Positions 8,002 to 17,244 of a stretch of DNA of 64,000 nucleotides are shown here, in pieces (position 1 is the stretch's first letter; each line of letters starts with the position of its first letter). Source of the stretch: Ponticoccus litoralis (GTDB taxonomy: Bacteria > Pseudomonadota > Alphaproteobacteria > Rhodobacterales > Rhodobacteraceae); contig NZ_JBDNCH010000002.1 in assembly GCF_039769985.1 (NCBI RefSeq), positions 2,294,001 to 2,358,000 on the forward strand, given 5' to 3'. Made by a program: the position numbers and the translations under genes. Below the pieces are notes generated by a model that saw nothing but the letters and a program-made list of their open reading frames with translations, made no database searches and was not told the origin of the DNA.

Positions 8002-11000
8002 TCAGGCCTGACCCGCCAGAAGCGCCGCATTGCCCCCGGCTGCCGTCGTGTCGATGCAGACGTGGCGTTCGGCGCGGGTGTGACCCCGGTCCGGCAGGCC
8101 GGTGATCAGCGGCAGGATCGGCCCGGCGCGCCCGGCCAGCGCGGCGCGGCAGGCCGCGCCGGTCGTGGCGTCGCCCCACCACAGCACCCCCGCGATGCCG
8201 GTCAGGGAGCCGAGCGCCTCTGGCGGCAGGCTGCCGGTGGCGGTGACCGCGCTGCCGCCTGCGGCGCGGACGGCGCGGGCCTGCGCCTCTGCTGCTGCCG
8301 CTCCCGGCCCGAGGCACAGCAGCGGCGGGCGCGGCATGTCGGTCAGCTGGTTGGCCTCGCCGGTCGGGCCGGGAAGCTCGGTACGGGCGGATGGTGCGCC
8401 GGCGGGGGCGCGGGCGATCAGGGTCTCCAGCGCCTGCGGGTCCATGGCGTCGGTCCAGTCCGCCACCGCGCCCGGCGCGGGCTGCTGGCGGAACCGGTCG
8501 AGGTAGAGCGGCCCGCCCGCCTTGGGGCCGGTGCCGGACAGGCCCTCGCCGCCGAAGGGCTGGCTGCCCACGATGGCGCCGATCTGGTTGCGGTTGACGT
8601 AGAGGTTGCCCGCGTGGACCCGGTCGGTCACATGCTGCACGCGGTCGTCGATGCGGGTCATCAGGCCGAAGGTCAGCCCGTAGCCGGTGGCGTTGATGGC
8701 GTCGATCACCGCGTCCAGCCGCGCCGCCTTGAAGGTCGCTACATGCAGCACGGGGCCGAAGATCTCGCGCTCCAGCGCCTCGATGCCGGGCACTCGGATC
8801 AGGGTGGCCGGGACGAAGTGCCCCTGGGCGGGGGTGTCCAGCGCATGCAGCACGCGGCCCTCGGCGCGGGCCTGTTCGATGTGGGACAGGATGCCCGCAC
8901 GCGCCTCGGCGTCGATCACCGGGCCGACGTCGGTGGCCACCTGCCAGGGGTCGCCCGTTTCCAGCGCCGACATGGCGCCCTTCAGCATCTCCAGCACCGT
9001 ATCGGCCACGTCCTCCTGCAGGTAGAGGCAGCGCAGCGCGGAACAGCGCTGGCCCGCCGACTGGAAGGCGCTTTCCACGATGGCCTGCACCGCCTGTTCC
9101 GGCAGGGCGGTCGAGTCGACGATCATCGCGTTCAGCCCGCCGGTCTCGGCGATCAGCGGCGCGCCGGGGGCGAGATGGGCGGCCATGCTGCGGTGGATCG
9201 CCTGCGCCGTCTCCGTCGAGCCGGTGAAGGCCACGCCGTCCACCGCGCCGCAGGCGGTCAGTGCCGCGCCAATGTCGCCCGCGCCGGGCAGCAGTTGCAG
9301 CGCCGCGCGCGGGACACCGGCCTCGTGCAGCAGTTCCACGGCGCGGAAGGCCACCAGCGGCGTCTGCTCGGCGGGCTTGGCCAGCACCGCGTTGCCCGTG
9401 GCCAGCGCGGCAGAGACCTGCCCCGTGAAGATCGCCAGCGGGAAGTTCCACGGCGAGATGCAGGCGAAGGTGCCGCGCGGCGGGGCGCCCTCGGCGCGGG
9501 CGGCGTAGTAGCGCAGGAAGTCCACCGCCTCGCGCAGTTCGGCCACCGCATCCAGCAGGGTCTTGCCCGCCTCGCGGTGCAGGATCGCAAAGAGCTCGTC
9601 CCTGTGCGCCTCGTAAAGATCGGCGGCGGCGTTCAGGACGCGGGCGCGGGTGGCCGCGTCGGCCTGCCATGGCTGTGCGGCCTGCGCGGCGGCGCGGGCG
9701 CCCTCGGGTGTGGCCAGCGTCACCGCGCCGACCCTGTCGGAGGGATCGGCGGGATTGGTGAGGGGTTCATCGGCGCCCTGCGCGGCCTCGACAGCCAGCA
9801 GCGGCCCGGCCTGCCAGCGGTGCGCGCGGAAGGCGTCGCGGCCCTTGTCCAGCGCGTGCAGCGTCGGGCGGTGGCGCAGGTCATGGCCCTTTGAGTTCGG
9901 GCGTTCGGGCTGGAACAGCGCGGCGCCGGTCGGCAGGCTGCCGGGCCGGGCGGTGTCGAAGGGGTCGGCGGCCACCACCTCTGGCGGCACTTCCTCGTCG
10001 ACGATCTGGTTCACGAAGGACGAGTTCGCGCCGTTTTCCAGCAGCCTGCGCACGAGGTAGGCCAGCAGGTCGCGATGCGCACCCACGGGGGCGTAGATGC
10101 GGCAGCGCGTGCCCTCGCGGTCCTTCACGAGCCCATGCAGCGTCTCGCCCATGCCGTGCAGGCGCTGGAATTCGAAGGCGGATTTGTCATCCGCCATGTG
10201 CAGGATCGCCGCGACCGTATGGGCGTTGTGGGTGGCGAACTGCGGGTAGATGCGGTCGGTCATGGACAGCAGCTTGCGGGCATTGGCGATATAGCTGACA
10301 TCCGTGGCGGCCTTGGCGGTGAAGACCGGGAAGGCGTCCAGCCCCGCCACCTGGGCGCGCTTGATCTCGGTGTCCCAATAGGCGCCCTTGACCAGCCGCA
10401 CCATGATGCGCCGGTCCAGCCGCGTCGCCAGCGCGTGCAGCCAGTCCAGCACCGGGGCGGCGCGCAGCCCGTAGGCCTGCACCACCACGCCGAAGCCGTC
10501 CCAGCCCGCCAGCTGCGGGTCGGACAAGGCCGCCTCGATGATGTCGAGCGACAGCGCGAGGCGGTCGGCCTCTTCCGCGTCGATGTTCAGGCCGATCCGC
10601 GCATCCTTGGCCTGTTTGCAGAGCGCCGTCAGGCGGGGGACCAGCACCGCCATGGAACCCGCGCGCTGCAACTCGTCGTAACGGGGGTGCAGGGCGGACA
10701 GCTTCACCGAGATGCCCGGGTTGTCGCGGATGTCGCGGGCCTTCGCCGCCCCGGCAATGGCCTCGATGGCCCGCGCGTAGGCATCGAAATAGCGCTGTGC
10801 GTCGGCCTCGGTGCGCGCGGCCTCACCCAGCATGTCGTAGGAGTAGCTGTAGCCCTTGGCCTCCATCTTCGAGCCGCGCGTCATCGCCGACCGGATCGTC
10901 TCGCCCAGCACGAATTGCGAGCCCATCTCGCGCATGGCCCGGCCCACGGCGGTGCGGATCACCGGCTCGCCCAGCCGCTTGATGGCGCCGCGCAGATGGC

Positions 11001-11412
11001 CCACCGGCCCCGGTGGCGTGTCCTCCAGCACCTTGCCGGTCAGCATCAGCGCCCATGTCGAGGCATTGACCAGCGGCGAGGTCGAATGCCCCATGTGCCG
11101 CCCCCAGTCCGAGGGCGCGATCTTGTCCTCGATCAGCGCGTCGATGGTCCGCGCGTCGGGCACGCGCAACAGCGCCTCTGCCAGACACATCAGCGCGATG
11201 CCCTCGTCGGTAGACAGGCCGTATTCGGCGAGGAAGACCTCCATCAGGCCGGGGCGGGTGCTGCCGCGGATGTCGCGCACCAGCCGCGCGGCATCCTGCG
11301 AGATGGCGCGGCGGTCGCTTTCGCTGAGCGCGGCCAGCGTGCGAAGGTCGGAAAGGACCTGCGCCTCGGGCGCGTAGGTCAGGGCGTCGATACGGTCGCG
11401 CAGGTCTGTCAT
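8002..11412 (-). CDS. putA: Bifunctional proline dehydrogenase / L-glutamate gamma-semialdehyde dehydrogenase PutA
   Basis: A 1136-residue enzyme that oxidises proline to glutamate in two steps. The N-terminal half holds the FAD-dependent proline dehydrogenase barrel (for example VSVKLSALHPRYDELQ, LNIDAEEADRLALSLD, RLVKGAYWDTEIKRAQ, ATHNAHTVAAIL). The second half is an aldehyde dehydrogenase: SPWNFPLAIFTGQ, ELLHEAGVPRAALQLL, AFTGSTETAQ, the catalytic cysteine in SAGQRCSALRCLY and the C-terminal GGEGLSGTGPKAGG. A DNA-binding ribbon-helix-helix domain, present in enterobacterial PutA, is absent, so regulation should rest with the divergent Lrp-type gene at 11538. The start MTDLRDRIDAL was chosen over upstream GTG because it matches the family. 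The frame is intact throughout. Confidence 0.96.
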   Translation of the reverse strand: MTDLRDRIDALTYAPEAQVLSDLRTLAALSESDRRAISQDAARLVRDIRGSTRPGLMEVFLAEYGLSTDEGIALMCLAEALLRVPDARTIDALIEDKIAPSDWGRHMGHSTSPLVNASTWALMLTGKVLEDTPPGPVGHLRGAIKRLGEPVIRTAVGRAMREMGSQFVLGETIRSAMTRGSKMEAKGYSYSYDMLGEAARTEADAQRYFDAYARAIEAIAGAAKARDIRDNPGISVKLSALHPRYDELQRAGSMAVLVPRLTALCKQAKDARIGLNIDAEEADRLALSLDIIEAALSDPQLAGWDGFGVVVQAYGLRAAPVLDWLHALATRLDRRIMVRLVKGAYWDTEIKRAQVAGLDAFPVFTAKAATDVSYIANARKLLSMTDRIYPQFATHNAHTVAAILHMADDKSAFEFQRLHGMGETLHGLVKDREGTRCRIYAPVGAHRDLLAYLVRRLLENGANSSFVNQIVDEEVPPEVVAADPFDTARPGSLPTGAALFQPERPNSKGHDLRHRPTLHALDKGRDAFRAHRWQAGPLLAVEAAQGADEPLTNPADPSDRVGAVTLATPEGARAAAQAAQPWQADAATRARVLNAAADLYEAHRDELFAILHREAGKTLLDAVAELREAVDFLRYYAARAEGAPPRGTFACISPWNFPLAIFTGQVSAALATGNAVLAKPAEQTPLVAFRAVELLHEAGVPRAALQLLPGAGDIGAALTACGAVDGVAFTGSTETAQAIHRSMAAHLAPGAPLIAETGGLNAMIVDSTALPEQAVQAIVESAFQSAGQRCSALRCLYLQEDVADTVLEMLKGAMSALETGDPWQVATDVGPVIDAEARAGILSHIEQARAEGRVLHALDTPAQGHFVPATLIRVPGIEALEREIFGPVLHVATFKAARLDAVIDAINATGYGLTFGLMTRIDDRVQHVTDRVHAGNLYVNRNQIGAIVGSQPFGGEGLSGTGPKAGGPLYLDRFRQQPAPGAVADWTDAMDPQALETLIARAPAGAPSARTELPGPTGEANQLTDMPRPPLLCLGPGAAAAEAQARAVRAAGGSAVTATGSLPPEALGSLTGIAGVLWWGDATTGAACRAALAGRAGPILPLITGLPDRGHTRAERHVCIDTTAAGGNAALLAGQA

Positions 11413-11537
11413 GGTGTCCTTGGGAAAAACATGGGGCTCCGGAGGGTATTCCGACCATAGTATCGCAATCTCGTCAGTCGGATTGACCAAGTTTGAACTT
11501 CCGGCTTATCGTTTCGCCTGAAAATGGGGGTAAAACG

Positions 11538-12014
11538 ATGCAAAGTGAAATTGCGGATCTGGATGGCTTCGACCGGGCGATTCTGGCGACTCTGGCCAGC
11601 GAGGCGCGGATTTCCGTCACCGAACTGGCGCGGCGCATCGGCCTGTCCAAATCGCCGACGCAGGCGCGGCTGAAACGGCTGGAGGAAAACGGCATCATCC
11701 GGGGCTACCGGGCCTCGCTGGATCCGATCCGGCTGGGCCTCGACCATGTTGCCTTTGTCGAGGTGCGCATGATCGACACCCGCGAACCGACGCTGGCCAA
11801 GTTCAACGCCGCCGTCGCCGCCATTCCCGAGATCGAGCAGGCGCATCTGATCGCGGGCAATTTCGACTACCTGCTGAAGGTGCGCACGGCGGACATGCCC
11901 AGCTACCGGCAGGTGCTGGCGGACAAGATCTCGACCCTGCCGGGCATGGCCTCGACCTCGACCTATGTGGCCATGGAGGCGGTCAAGGACGACGGTCTCG
12001 CCGAAGTGACTTGA
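11538..12014 (+). CDS. putR: Lrp/AsnC-family regulator, probable proline-catabolism activator PutR
   Basis: A 158-residue Lrp/AsnC protein. Residues 8-60 form the DNA-binding domain (LDGFDRAILATLASEARIS, ELARRIGLSKSPTQARLKRL) and residues 75-150 the ligand-sensing RAM domain (VEVRMIDTREPTL, HLIAGNFDYLLKVRTADMPSYRQVL). It is divergent from putA, with 125 bases between the starts, the arrangement of PutR regulators in alphaproteobacteria, where proline acts as inducer and the regulator activates putA. The assignment rests on position as well as sequence. The ATG at 11538 follows GGGGGTAAAACG, and the protein start MQSEIADLDGFDR fits the family. Confidence 0.88.
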   Translation: MQSEIADLDGFDRAILATLASEARISVTELARRIGLSKSPTQARLKRLEENGIIRGYRASLDPIRLGLDHVAFVEVRMIDTREPTLAKFNAAVAAIPEIEQAHLIAGNFDYLLKVRTADMPSYRQVLADKISTLPGMASTSTYVAMEAVKDDGLAEVT

Positions 12015-12046
12015 CCCTGGGGCAGGCGGCTTTGCATCCTGCCTGC

Positions 12047-12586
12047 ATGAGACTGGCCGCCGCGATGAGTGTTCTTGCGCTGCCCGCGCTGGCGGATGGC
12101 TGCCCCGAGGTGCCGGATATCTCGGAGGCGATGGCGCCGCTCTATGACAGCCTGCTGACGGCCCCGGACGAAGGGACGGCGCGGCTGATCGTCAACCGGA
12201 TGTGGGCGCTGTGGGACGACGCGCCCGACGAGCCAAGCCAGATGATGCTGGACGAGGGCATGCGGGCGCGGGCCTCTTACGATTTCCTGCGCGCGCTCGA
12301 TCGCTTCGACGCGCTGGTGGGCTACTGCCCGCATTACGCCGAAGGCTACAACCAGCGCGCCTTCGTGAATTTCATCCGGCAGGACTACGCGCTGGCTCTG
12401 CCCGATCTCGAACGCGCGCTGGAACTGCGCCCGCGCCATGTCGGCGCGCTCTCGGGCTATGCGCTGACGCTGCTGGCGTTGGGGCGCGAGGCAGAGGGGC
12501 AGGCGGCCCTGCGCGCGGCGCTGGCGGTGAACCCCTGGCTGGCGGAACGCGCGCTTCTGAAACCGGTGCCGGGCGAAGAGCTCTGA
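12047..12586 (+). CDS. Secreted tetratricopeptide-repeat protein
   Basis: A 179-residue protein beginning with a short signal peptide (MRLAAAMSVLALPALADG) and carrying at least two TPR units in its second half: HYAEGYNQRAFVNFIRQDYA, then ALPDLERALELRPRHVGALSGYALTLLALG, then a third partial unit AALRAALAVNPWL. TPR units mediate protein contacts; the partner is unknown. It follows putR by 32 bases and may be read from the same transcript, but its role need not be linked. I recognise it as a protein widely conserved in Rhodobacterales without a characterised function. Confidence 0.8.
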   Translation: MRLAAAMSVLALPALADGCPEVPDISEAMAPLYDSLLTAPDEGTARLIVNRMWALWDDAPDEPSQMMLDEGMRARASYDFLRALDRFDALVGYCPHYAEGYNQRAFVNFIRQDYALALPDLERALELRPRHVGALSGYALTLLALGREAEGQAALRAALAVNPWLAERALLKPVPGEEL

Positions 12587-12835
12587 TCTGAACGCCGCGT
12601 CTGCCCTTGCAAGGTCCGATGCCGTTTCCCCGAGGTCGTGCTGCCTTCAGGGCGCGGCCCCGCAGCGCCGTTGACCGGGGCGTCGCCGAAACCGGTTTTG
12701 CCCGGACCATCGCCGCAGCGTGGGCCCCCTTGCAGTAGACACAGCCGTCCGCCTGTCGGGGGCGGGCAGTGCGCCGCCGGGAGGGCGGATTCCGCCTGTT
12801 CCTCTGCGCATGTGCTTGCTAGAGAGTTCCCGCTG

Positions 12836-12921
12836 GCCCGCGTGGTGGAATGGTAGACACAGGAGACTTAAAATCTCCAGGCCTTGTGCCGTGCCGGTTC
12901 GAGTCCGTACCGCGGGTACCA
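12836..12921 (+). tRNA. tRNA-Leu (UAA anticodon), CCA encoded
   Basis: The acceptor strand GCCCGCG (12836-12842) pairs with CGCGGGT at the 3' end (one G-T pair at the first position), followed by A and an encoded CCA. The anticodon arm GAGAC-TTAAAAT-CTC places TAA in the loop, a long variable arm follows as expected for leucine tRNA, and the T arm contains GGTTCGAGTCC. Length 86 bases including CCA. Confidence 0.95.
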
Positions 12922-12952
12922 GCGGGCCCGAGAACACAGGCAAAGGCAAGCC

Positions 12953-13822
12953 ATGTCCCATCCCCTTCTGATCGGCATCGACGGCGGCGGCACGACCTGC
13001 CGCGGCGCAGCGCTTTACGGGGGCAAGCGCGTGACCCGCGCCGTCCCGGGCGCCAATGCGACCTCTGACTTCGAGGGCGCGGTGGCCGCGGTGCGGGCCG
13101 TCGTGCAGGCGCTGGCAGAGGCGCTGGACCTGCCGGTCGAGAGGCTTGCGCAGGCGCCGGCCTATCTGGGCATGGCCGGGGTCGTGGATGCCCGCGTCGC
13201 AGAGCGCCTGCGCAGGGAGCTGCCCTTTGCCCGGTTGGTGATCGAAGAGGACCGGCGCGCCTCCGTGGTGGATGCGCTGGCGGCGCGCGACGGCGCCGTG
13301 GCGGTGATCGGCACCGGGTCTTTCCTTGCGCGGCAGACGGGTGGCGCCATGCGCTTTCTCGGCGGCCACGGGCTGGCTCTGGGTGACGAGGCCTCGGGCG
13401 CATGGCTGGGCCGCGAGGCCCTTGCCGCGACGCTGCGGGTGTCCGAGGGCTGGGGCGCCGGGTCGGACCTGACGCGCGGGCTGTGGGACGAGATGGGCGG
13501 GCGCAGCGGCATCATCGCCTTCGCCACGCGGGCGCGGTCGCGCGATCTGGCCGAACTGGCGCCGGGCGTGGTGGCCGCCGCCGAGGGCGGCGACGCGCAG
13601 GCCGTCGACCTGATCACGCGCGGCGCCGGCTACATCGCCGGGGCACTGACGGCGCTGGGGTGGCAAAGCGGTGAGGCGCTGTGCCTGACCGGCGGGCTGG
13701 GGCCGGTCTATGCCGGGGCCCTGCCGACCGCCATGCGCGCGGCGCTGACGAAGCCGCAGGGGGCGGCGCCCGACGGGGCACTGGCGCTTGCGGGCCGGAT
13801 GGCCGAGGGGTGCCTGCCATGA
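12953..13822 (+). CDS. BadF/BadG-type ATPase family sugar kinase, probable N-acetylglucosamine kinase
   Basis: A 289-residue actin-fold kinase of the BadF/BadG/BcrA/BcrD type. The phosphate-1 loop is IGIDGGGTTCRGA at residues 6-18, a second nucleotide loop is IGTGSFLARQ near residue 120, and DEASGAWLGREAL and LTGGLGPVY are the conserved adenosine-site motifs. In this family the eukaryotic and bacterial GlcNAc/glucosamine kinases phosphorylate the amino sugar at C6. The neighbouring nagA gene (next enzyme of GlcNAc-6-phosphate breakdown) makes that substrate likely. The ATG at 12953 is 31 bases after the tRNA-Leu CCA, so the message may be processed out of a tRNA-containing transcript. Confidence 0.85.
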   Translation: MSHPLLIGIDGGGTTCRGAALYGGKRVTRAVPGANATSDFEGAVAAVRAVVQALAEALDLPVERLAQAPAYLGMAGVVDARVAERLRRELPFARLVIEEDRRASVVDALAARDGAVAVIGTGSFLARQTGGAMRFLGGHGLALGDEASGAWLGREALAATLRVSEGWGAGSDLTRGLWDEMGGRSGIIAFATRARSRDLAELAPGVVAAAEGGDAQAVDLITRGAGYIAGALTALGWQSGEALCLTGGLGPVYAGALPTAMRAALTKPQGAAPDGALALAGRMAEGCLP

Positions 13823-13986
13823 CCGGCCTGCCGGGACAGGGCGGGGCGCGCTGCGCCCTGCGGATGCATTGGCGCGCGCGGCCTGGCCGGGTGTGGGCCG
13901 TGGCGGGCGGGCCGATGGCCGCGCGGCTGGGGCGTGACAGGCGGGCCCCGGCTGCTTCGGCAGATGTGCACGGGAGGCGGGTGTGA
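13819..13986 (+). CDS. Possible 55-codon bridging reading frame between the kinase and nagA
   Basis: This frame starts with ATGA overlapping the kinase stop and ends with GTGTGA overlapping the nagA start, exactly filling the gap. That geometry suggests translational coupling. The peptide (MTGLPGQGGARCALRMHW... ending GRRV) is rich in Arg, Gly and Ala, has no recognisable domain and could be a chance frame in high-GC DNA. I rate it as doubtful; it may be only a ribosome path between two enzymes. Confidence 0.25.
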   Translation: MTGLPGQGGARCALRMHWRARPGRVWAVAGGPMAARLGRDRRAPAASADVHGRRV

Positions 13987-15119
13987 GCGATCTGACCCTG
14001 CGCGCGCCGCGTGTCTTCGACGGCAGGGATTTTGTCGGGGCCGAGGTGCGGATCTCGGGCGGCCGGTTCGGCGGCGCCGGAGGCCCGGTCGGGCTGCTGG
14101 ACGAGGGTGTCCTGCTGCCGGGCTTCGTCGATCTTCAGGTCAACGGCGGCGGCGGGGTCATGTTCGACGCGGCGCCGACGGTCGAAACCCTGCGGTTGAT
14201 GTCGCGGGTGCACGGCGGGCTTGGCGCGACGACGATCCTGCCCACGGTGATCTCTTCCGGGCCGGAGGTGGTGAGCCGCGCCATTGCCGCCGTTTCCGAT
14301 GCCCTGCGGGCGGGTGTGCCGGGCATCGCCGGGCTGCATCTGGAGGGGCCGCATCTGGCACCCTCGAAGAAGGGCGCGCATGACGGGGCCCTGATCCGCC
14401 CGATGACCGGGGCGGACCTTGCCGAACTGATGGAGGCGGCACGCGCCTTGCCCTTCCTCATGGTCACGGTGGCGCCCGAGGCGGTGACGAACGCGCAGAT
14501 ATCGGCGCTGGCCGGGGCGGGGGTGGCGGTCTCGCTGGGCCATACCGATTGCTCTGCCGAGGCGGCGCGGGCGGCCTTCGACGCGGGGGCGCGCCATGTC
14601 ACGCATCTGTTCAACGCCATGAGCCAGATGGGCGCGCGGGCGCCGGGGCTGGTCGGCGCGGCGCTGGATGCGGCGGTGTCAGCGGGGGTGATCGCGGATC
14701 TTCTGCATGTCGATCCGGTGGCGCTGCGGGTGGCGCTGGCGGCCCGGGACAGCGGCATCCACGCGGTCTCGGACTGCATGGCACTGGCGGGCTCGGAGGA
14801 GCCGGGCTTTGCGCTGAACGGGCGCCGGGTGCTGCGCAGCGAGACCACGGTGGTGCTGGCCGGTGGCGCGGCGCGGCAGGATCGCCTGACGCTGGAAGAC
14901 GGCACGCTGGCGGGGGCCTGCCTGACGCTGGCCCAATCGGTGCGCAATCTGGTGGGCATCGGCGTGCCGGAGGCCCGCGCGCTGGCCATGGTCACCGGCA
15001 CCCCCGGCGCGCATCTGGGGTGCGGACGGATCCGGGACGGCGCGTCGGCGGATCTGGTCTGGCTGGGGGCGGACTGGTCCCTGCGGGGGGTCTGGCGCGC
15101 GGGGCTGCGGCTGGCCTGA
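13983..15119 (+). CDS. nagA: N-acetylglucosamine-6-phosphate deacetylase
   Basis: A 378-residue amidohydrolase-fold enzyme that removes acetate from GlcNAc-6-phosphate, giving glucosamine-6-phosphate. Visible landmarks: VLLPGFVDLQVNGGGG, HLEGPHLAPSKKGAHD (metal Glu and His region), VSLGHTDCSAEAA, HLFNAMSQM and the catalytic aspartate in AVSDCMALAG. The GTG start at 13983 matches the family start. It lies just downstream of the amino-sugar kinase, together forming a short amino-sugar catabolic operon. The deaminase NagB and a transporter are not in the window. The 3' side converges on irr, with a repeat copy between. Confidence 0.92.
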   Translation: MSDLTLRAPRVFDGRDFVGAEVRISGGRFGGAGGPVGLLDEGVLLPGFVDLQVNGGGGVMFDAAPTVETLRLMSRVHGGLGATTILPTVISSGPEVVSRAIAAVSDALRAGVPGIAGLHLEGPHLAPSKKGAHDGALIRPMTGADLAELMEAARALPFLMVTVAPEAVTNAQISALAGAGVAVSLGHTDCSAEAARAAFDAGARHVTHLFNAMSQMGARAPGLVGAALDAAVSAGVIADLLHVDPVALRVALAARDSGIHAVSDCMALAGSEEPGFALNGRRVLRSETTVVLAGGAARQDRLTLEDGTLAGACLTLAQSVRNLVGIGVPEARALAMVTGTPGAHLGCGRIRDGASADLVWLGADWSLRGVWRAGLRLA

Positions 15120-15207
15120 CGCTGCGTGGCGGCGCGGGACCCTGGCGAGGCGGTTGGCTTGGGCGGGGCGGTTGCCTTGCGGAGCGCCTGCAGCGCGCAT
15201 TCCCTCT

Positions 15208-15279
15208 TGGGGGCGGAGCCCCCAAACCCCCGTCGGGGCGCTGCCCCAGACCCCGAGGTATTTCAAGACCAAAGAAGGG
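15208..15279 (+). repeat. Dispersed repeat, copy 5
   Basis: Two hairpin-forming parts (TTGGGGGCGGAGCCCCCAA and GGGGCGCTGCCCC) precede the core CCCCGAGGTATTTCAAGACCAAAGAAGGG. It sits between the convergent 3' ends of nagA and irr. Confidence 0.8.
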
Positions 15280-15324
15280 CGGGCGGTTCGGGCCTGCCGC
15301 CGGATGCCGGGGGCAGGGGGGTGG

Positions 15325-15742
15325 TCAGCTTTTGCGGCGCAGGCGGATGACCACGTCGACGGAGGCGATTTCGGCGCCCTCGGGGGCCTTGGGCAGGCGC
15401 GAGATCACCAGTTCGTCCGAGGGGGCGTCGGTCAGATGGGCGTCGTCCTCCCAGTAGAAATGCGGGTGGTCGTGGGTGTTGGTGTCGAAGTAGCTGCGCG
15501 AGCCGTCCACCGTCACCTCTTGCATCAGGCCGGCGTCGCAGAAGGCGCGCAGCGTGTTGTAGACTGTCGCGAGGGAGACCTGCTCGCCCTGATCCTGGGC
15601 GGAGACGAAGAGGCTTTCGGCGGTGACATGGCGGTTCTGGCCGTCGCCGACCAGCAGCGCGGCGAGGGCGACGCGCTGACGGGTCGGGCGCAGGTCGCTG
15701 TGCGCCAGCCATGCCTTGCCGCGTTCCGTTGCACTGGGTCAT
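15325..15742 (-). CDS. irr: Iron response regulator Irr (Fur superfamily), frame break near the start
   Basis: The restored protein (138 residues) has the Fur-fold DNA-binding domain (WLAHSDLRPTRQRVALAALL, then VTAESLFV and VSLATVYNTLRAF) and the Irr hallmark THDHPHFYWED with its histidine cluster, used for haem/metal sensing. Irr represses or activates iron and haem genes under iron limitation in alphaproteobacteria. Position, divergent from fabA, is the usual one in Rhodobacterales. As written the ATG at 15742 runs into the wrong frame after four codons; reading CACTGG (15732-15737, plus strand) as CCTGG gives MTQATERGKAWLAHSDLRP and one continuous frame to 15325. No in-frame ATG otherwise precedes the conserved domain. 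Confidence 0.85.
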
Positions 15743-15915
15743 CGCCTGTCCATGCCGTCTGCCTTGGGTCCTTGTGGAATATAGGAGCTTGCGGGGGCGG
15801 AATTCAAACAGATTTCGCCGGGACCGCCCGCACCCTTGCGCCGCGCCGCAACCCGGTGCTAGAGGGGGCCGGATTTTTCCCGGTCACGGGAGACCAGCAA
15901 AAGGGGCGTGCCGAC

Positions 15916-16425
15916 ATGGCCGACTATCCGACCAGCTTCGGCAAGGAAGACCTTCTGAAATGTGCACGCGGCGAGCTTTTCGGGCCGGGCAATGCCCAGC
16001 TGCCCGAGCCTCCGATGCTGATGATGGACCGGATCACCGAGATTTCCGGCGACGCGGGGCTGCACGGCAAGGGCCATGTGCGGGCCGAGTTCGACATCAC
16101 GCCGGACCTGTGGTTCTTCGAGTGTCACTTTCCCGGCAACCCGATCATGCCGGGCTGTCTTGGCCTTGACGGGCTGTGGCAGCTGACCGGCTTCAACCTG
16201 GGCTGGCGTGGCTGGACGGGGCGCGGCTATGCGCTGGGTGTCGGCGAGGTGAAGCTGAAGGGCATGGTGCGGCCCGACCGCAAGATGCTGACCTACAAGG
16301 TGGATTTCACCAAGGCGGTGCAGACGCGCCGGCTGACCATGGGTGTGGCCGATGGCATCGTCGAGGCCGATGGCGAGGTGATCTATGAGGTCAAGGACAT
16401 GAAGGTGGCGCTCAGCGAGAACTGA
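15916..16425 (+). CDS. fabA: 3-hydroxydecanoyl-ACP dehydratase/isomerase FabA
   Basis: A 169-residue hot-dog-fold enzyme that dehydrates 3-hydroxydecanoyl-ACP and isomerises trans-2- to cis-3-decenoyl-ACP, the branch point for unsaturated fatty acids. The active-site histidine is H71 in FECHFPGNPIMPG and the partner aspartate D85 in LGLDGLWQLTGF. Length equals the family norm. The ATG at 15916 begins MADYPTSFGKEDLL, as in homologues, and is divergent from irr, so the shared 170-base region probably holds both promoters. fabB and fabI lie downstream but are separated by two small genes of unknown role. Confidence 0.97.
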   Translation: MADYPTSFGKEDLLKCARGELFGPGNAQLPEPPMLMMDRITEISGDAGLHGKGHVRAEFDITPDLWFFECHFPGNPIMPGCLGLDGLWQLTGFNLGWRGWTGRGYALGVGEVKLKGMVRPDRKMLTYKVDFTKAVQTRRLTMGVADGIVEADGEVIYEVKDMKVALSEN

Positions 16426-16534
16426 GGGCTGCCCGGCCTCGACGGCGGCGGACTGTTGCGGGCCGGTGCCTTGGGCGCCGGCCTTTTTCATGGCGGCGCC
16501 GGGCGGGTTTTCGCGACCGTCTCTGTCAAGGGCG

Positions 16535-17147
16535 TCAGCGCAGGGCGCGGCGATCCTTCAGGGGCGCCGTGCGCACCGCCTCTCGCTGGATCGGGACGAG
16601 GTGGCCGATGGCGGGGCGGAAGGCCTGATGCGCCGGGCTTCCGTCGAGAAAATCGAAGATCCGCAGCAAGTTGACCGGGTGCTGTCGGACCAGCCGCTCC
16701 AGGCGCGCCACGAGCCGCGTCGGTGGAATGGGCGTCGATGATCGCGCAGGCGGCCTGCGTGGGGGTCAGCACGGCGTAGTCCGTGGGGGCGCGGACCGTA
16801 TCGCGCAGCGCGTCGAAAGGCGAGGCGCCGAGGGCGCGGAACTTCGGCATATGCAGGCGCAGGCCCGTGACCGGACAGTCCAGGCGCGACCCGCGTCCTT
16901 GCCGGACACCCAGCGGGGCCAGCGCGGCGACGAGTCGCCTGCGCATCGGGCCGTTCAGCATGTCCATGTCGGCGCGGTCGTAACGCAGATCGTCGAAGAC
17001 AGAGACCAGCCGCAGGCCCCGATCCGCGAGGCAGAGGTAGGGATCGCGGTCCAGAACCGCCGCGAGGGCCTCTTCGGCCTCGGGGTCGGGCGGGTGGCGG
17101 GCCGGTTTCTGGGGCGGTGACATCCAGCGCGTCAGGCGGCGGAACAC
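16535..17147 (-). CDS. Conserved hypothetical protein of about 200 residues (frame break at 16712)
   Basis: A soluble protein without recognised domain: a charged N-terminus, then DRDPYLCLADRGLRLVSVFDDLRYDRADMD (alpha/beta character), LRLHMPKFRALGASPFDAL and CAIIDAH. As written, the frame goes out at GAGCC (16712-16716, plus strand). Reading it as GGCC joins CAIIDAHSTDAA to the other frame, which continues VARLERLVRQHPVNLLRIFD and ends KDRRALR at the TGA at 16535-16537. The GTG start at 17147 (VFRRLTRWM) has a good ribosome-binding site; ATG at 17123 is the alternative. It runs opposite to fabA and fabB. I cannot name a function. Confidence 0.6.
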
Positions 17148-17244
17148 GGGCGGGCCTCTCCAATGTCTCGGGGCGGTCGACGGCGGCGCGTTCGCCGCTA
17201 TCTTGTGCAGGGAAGAGAGGCCGTGCGAACCGGAGGTCAAGCCC

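Noticed and set aside
6992..9670. A long 892-codon minus-strand frame spanning rhomboid and part of putA
   Set aside because: Only its rhomboid part (to 7765) is real. The rest is the wrong frame of the well-supported putA gene.
11430..11460. CTCCGGAGGGTATTCCGACCA before putA as another repeat copy
   Set aside because: Only the GGAGGGTATT part matches. The AAGAAG half is missing and it lies in the putA/putR control region.
12647..13666. Long minus-strand frame opposite the amino-sugar kinase
   Set aside because: It crosses the tRNA-Leu gene and has no ribosome-binding site or motif. The sense kinase is well supported.
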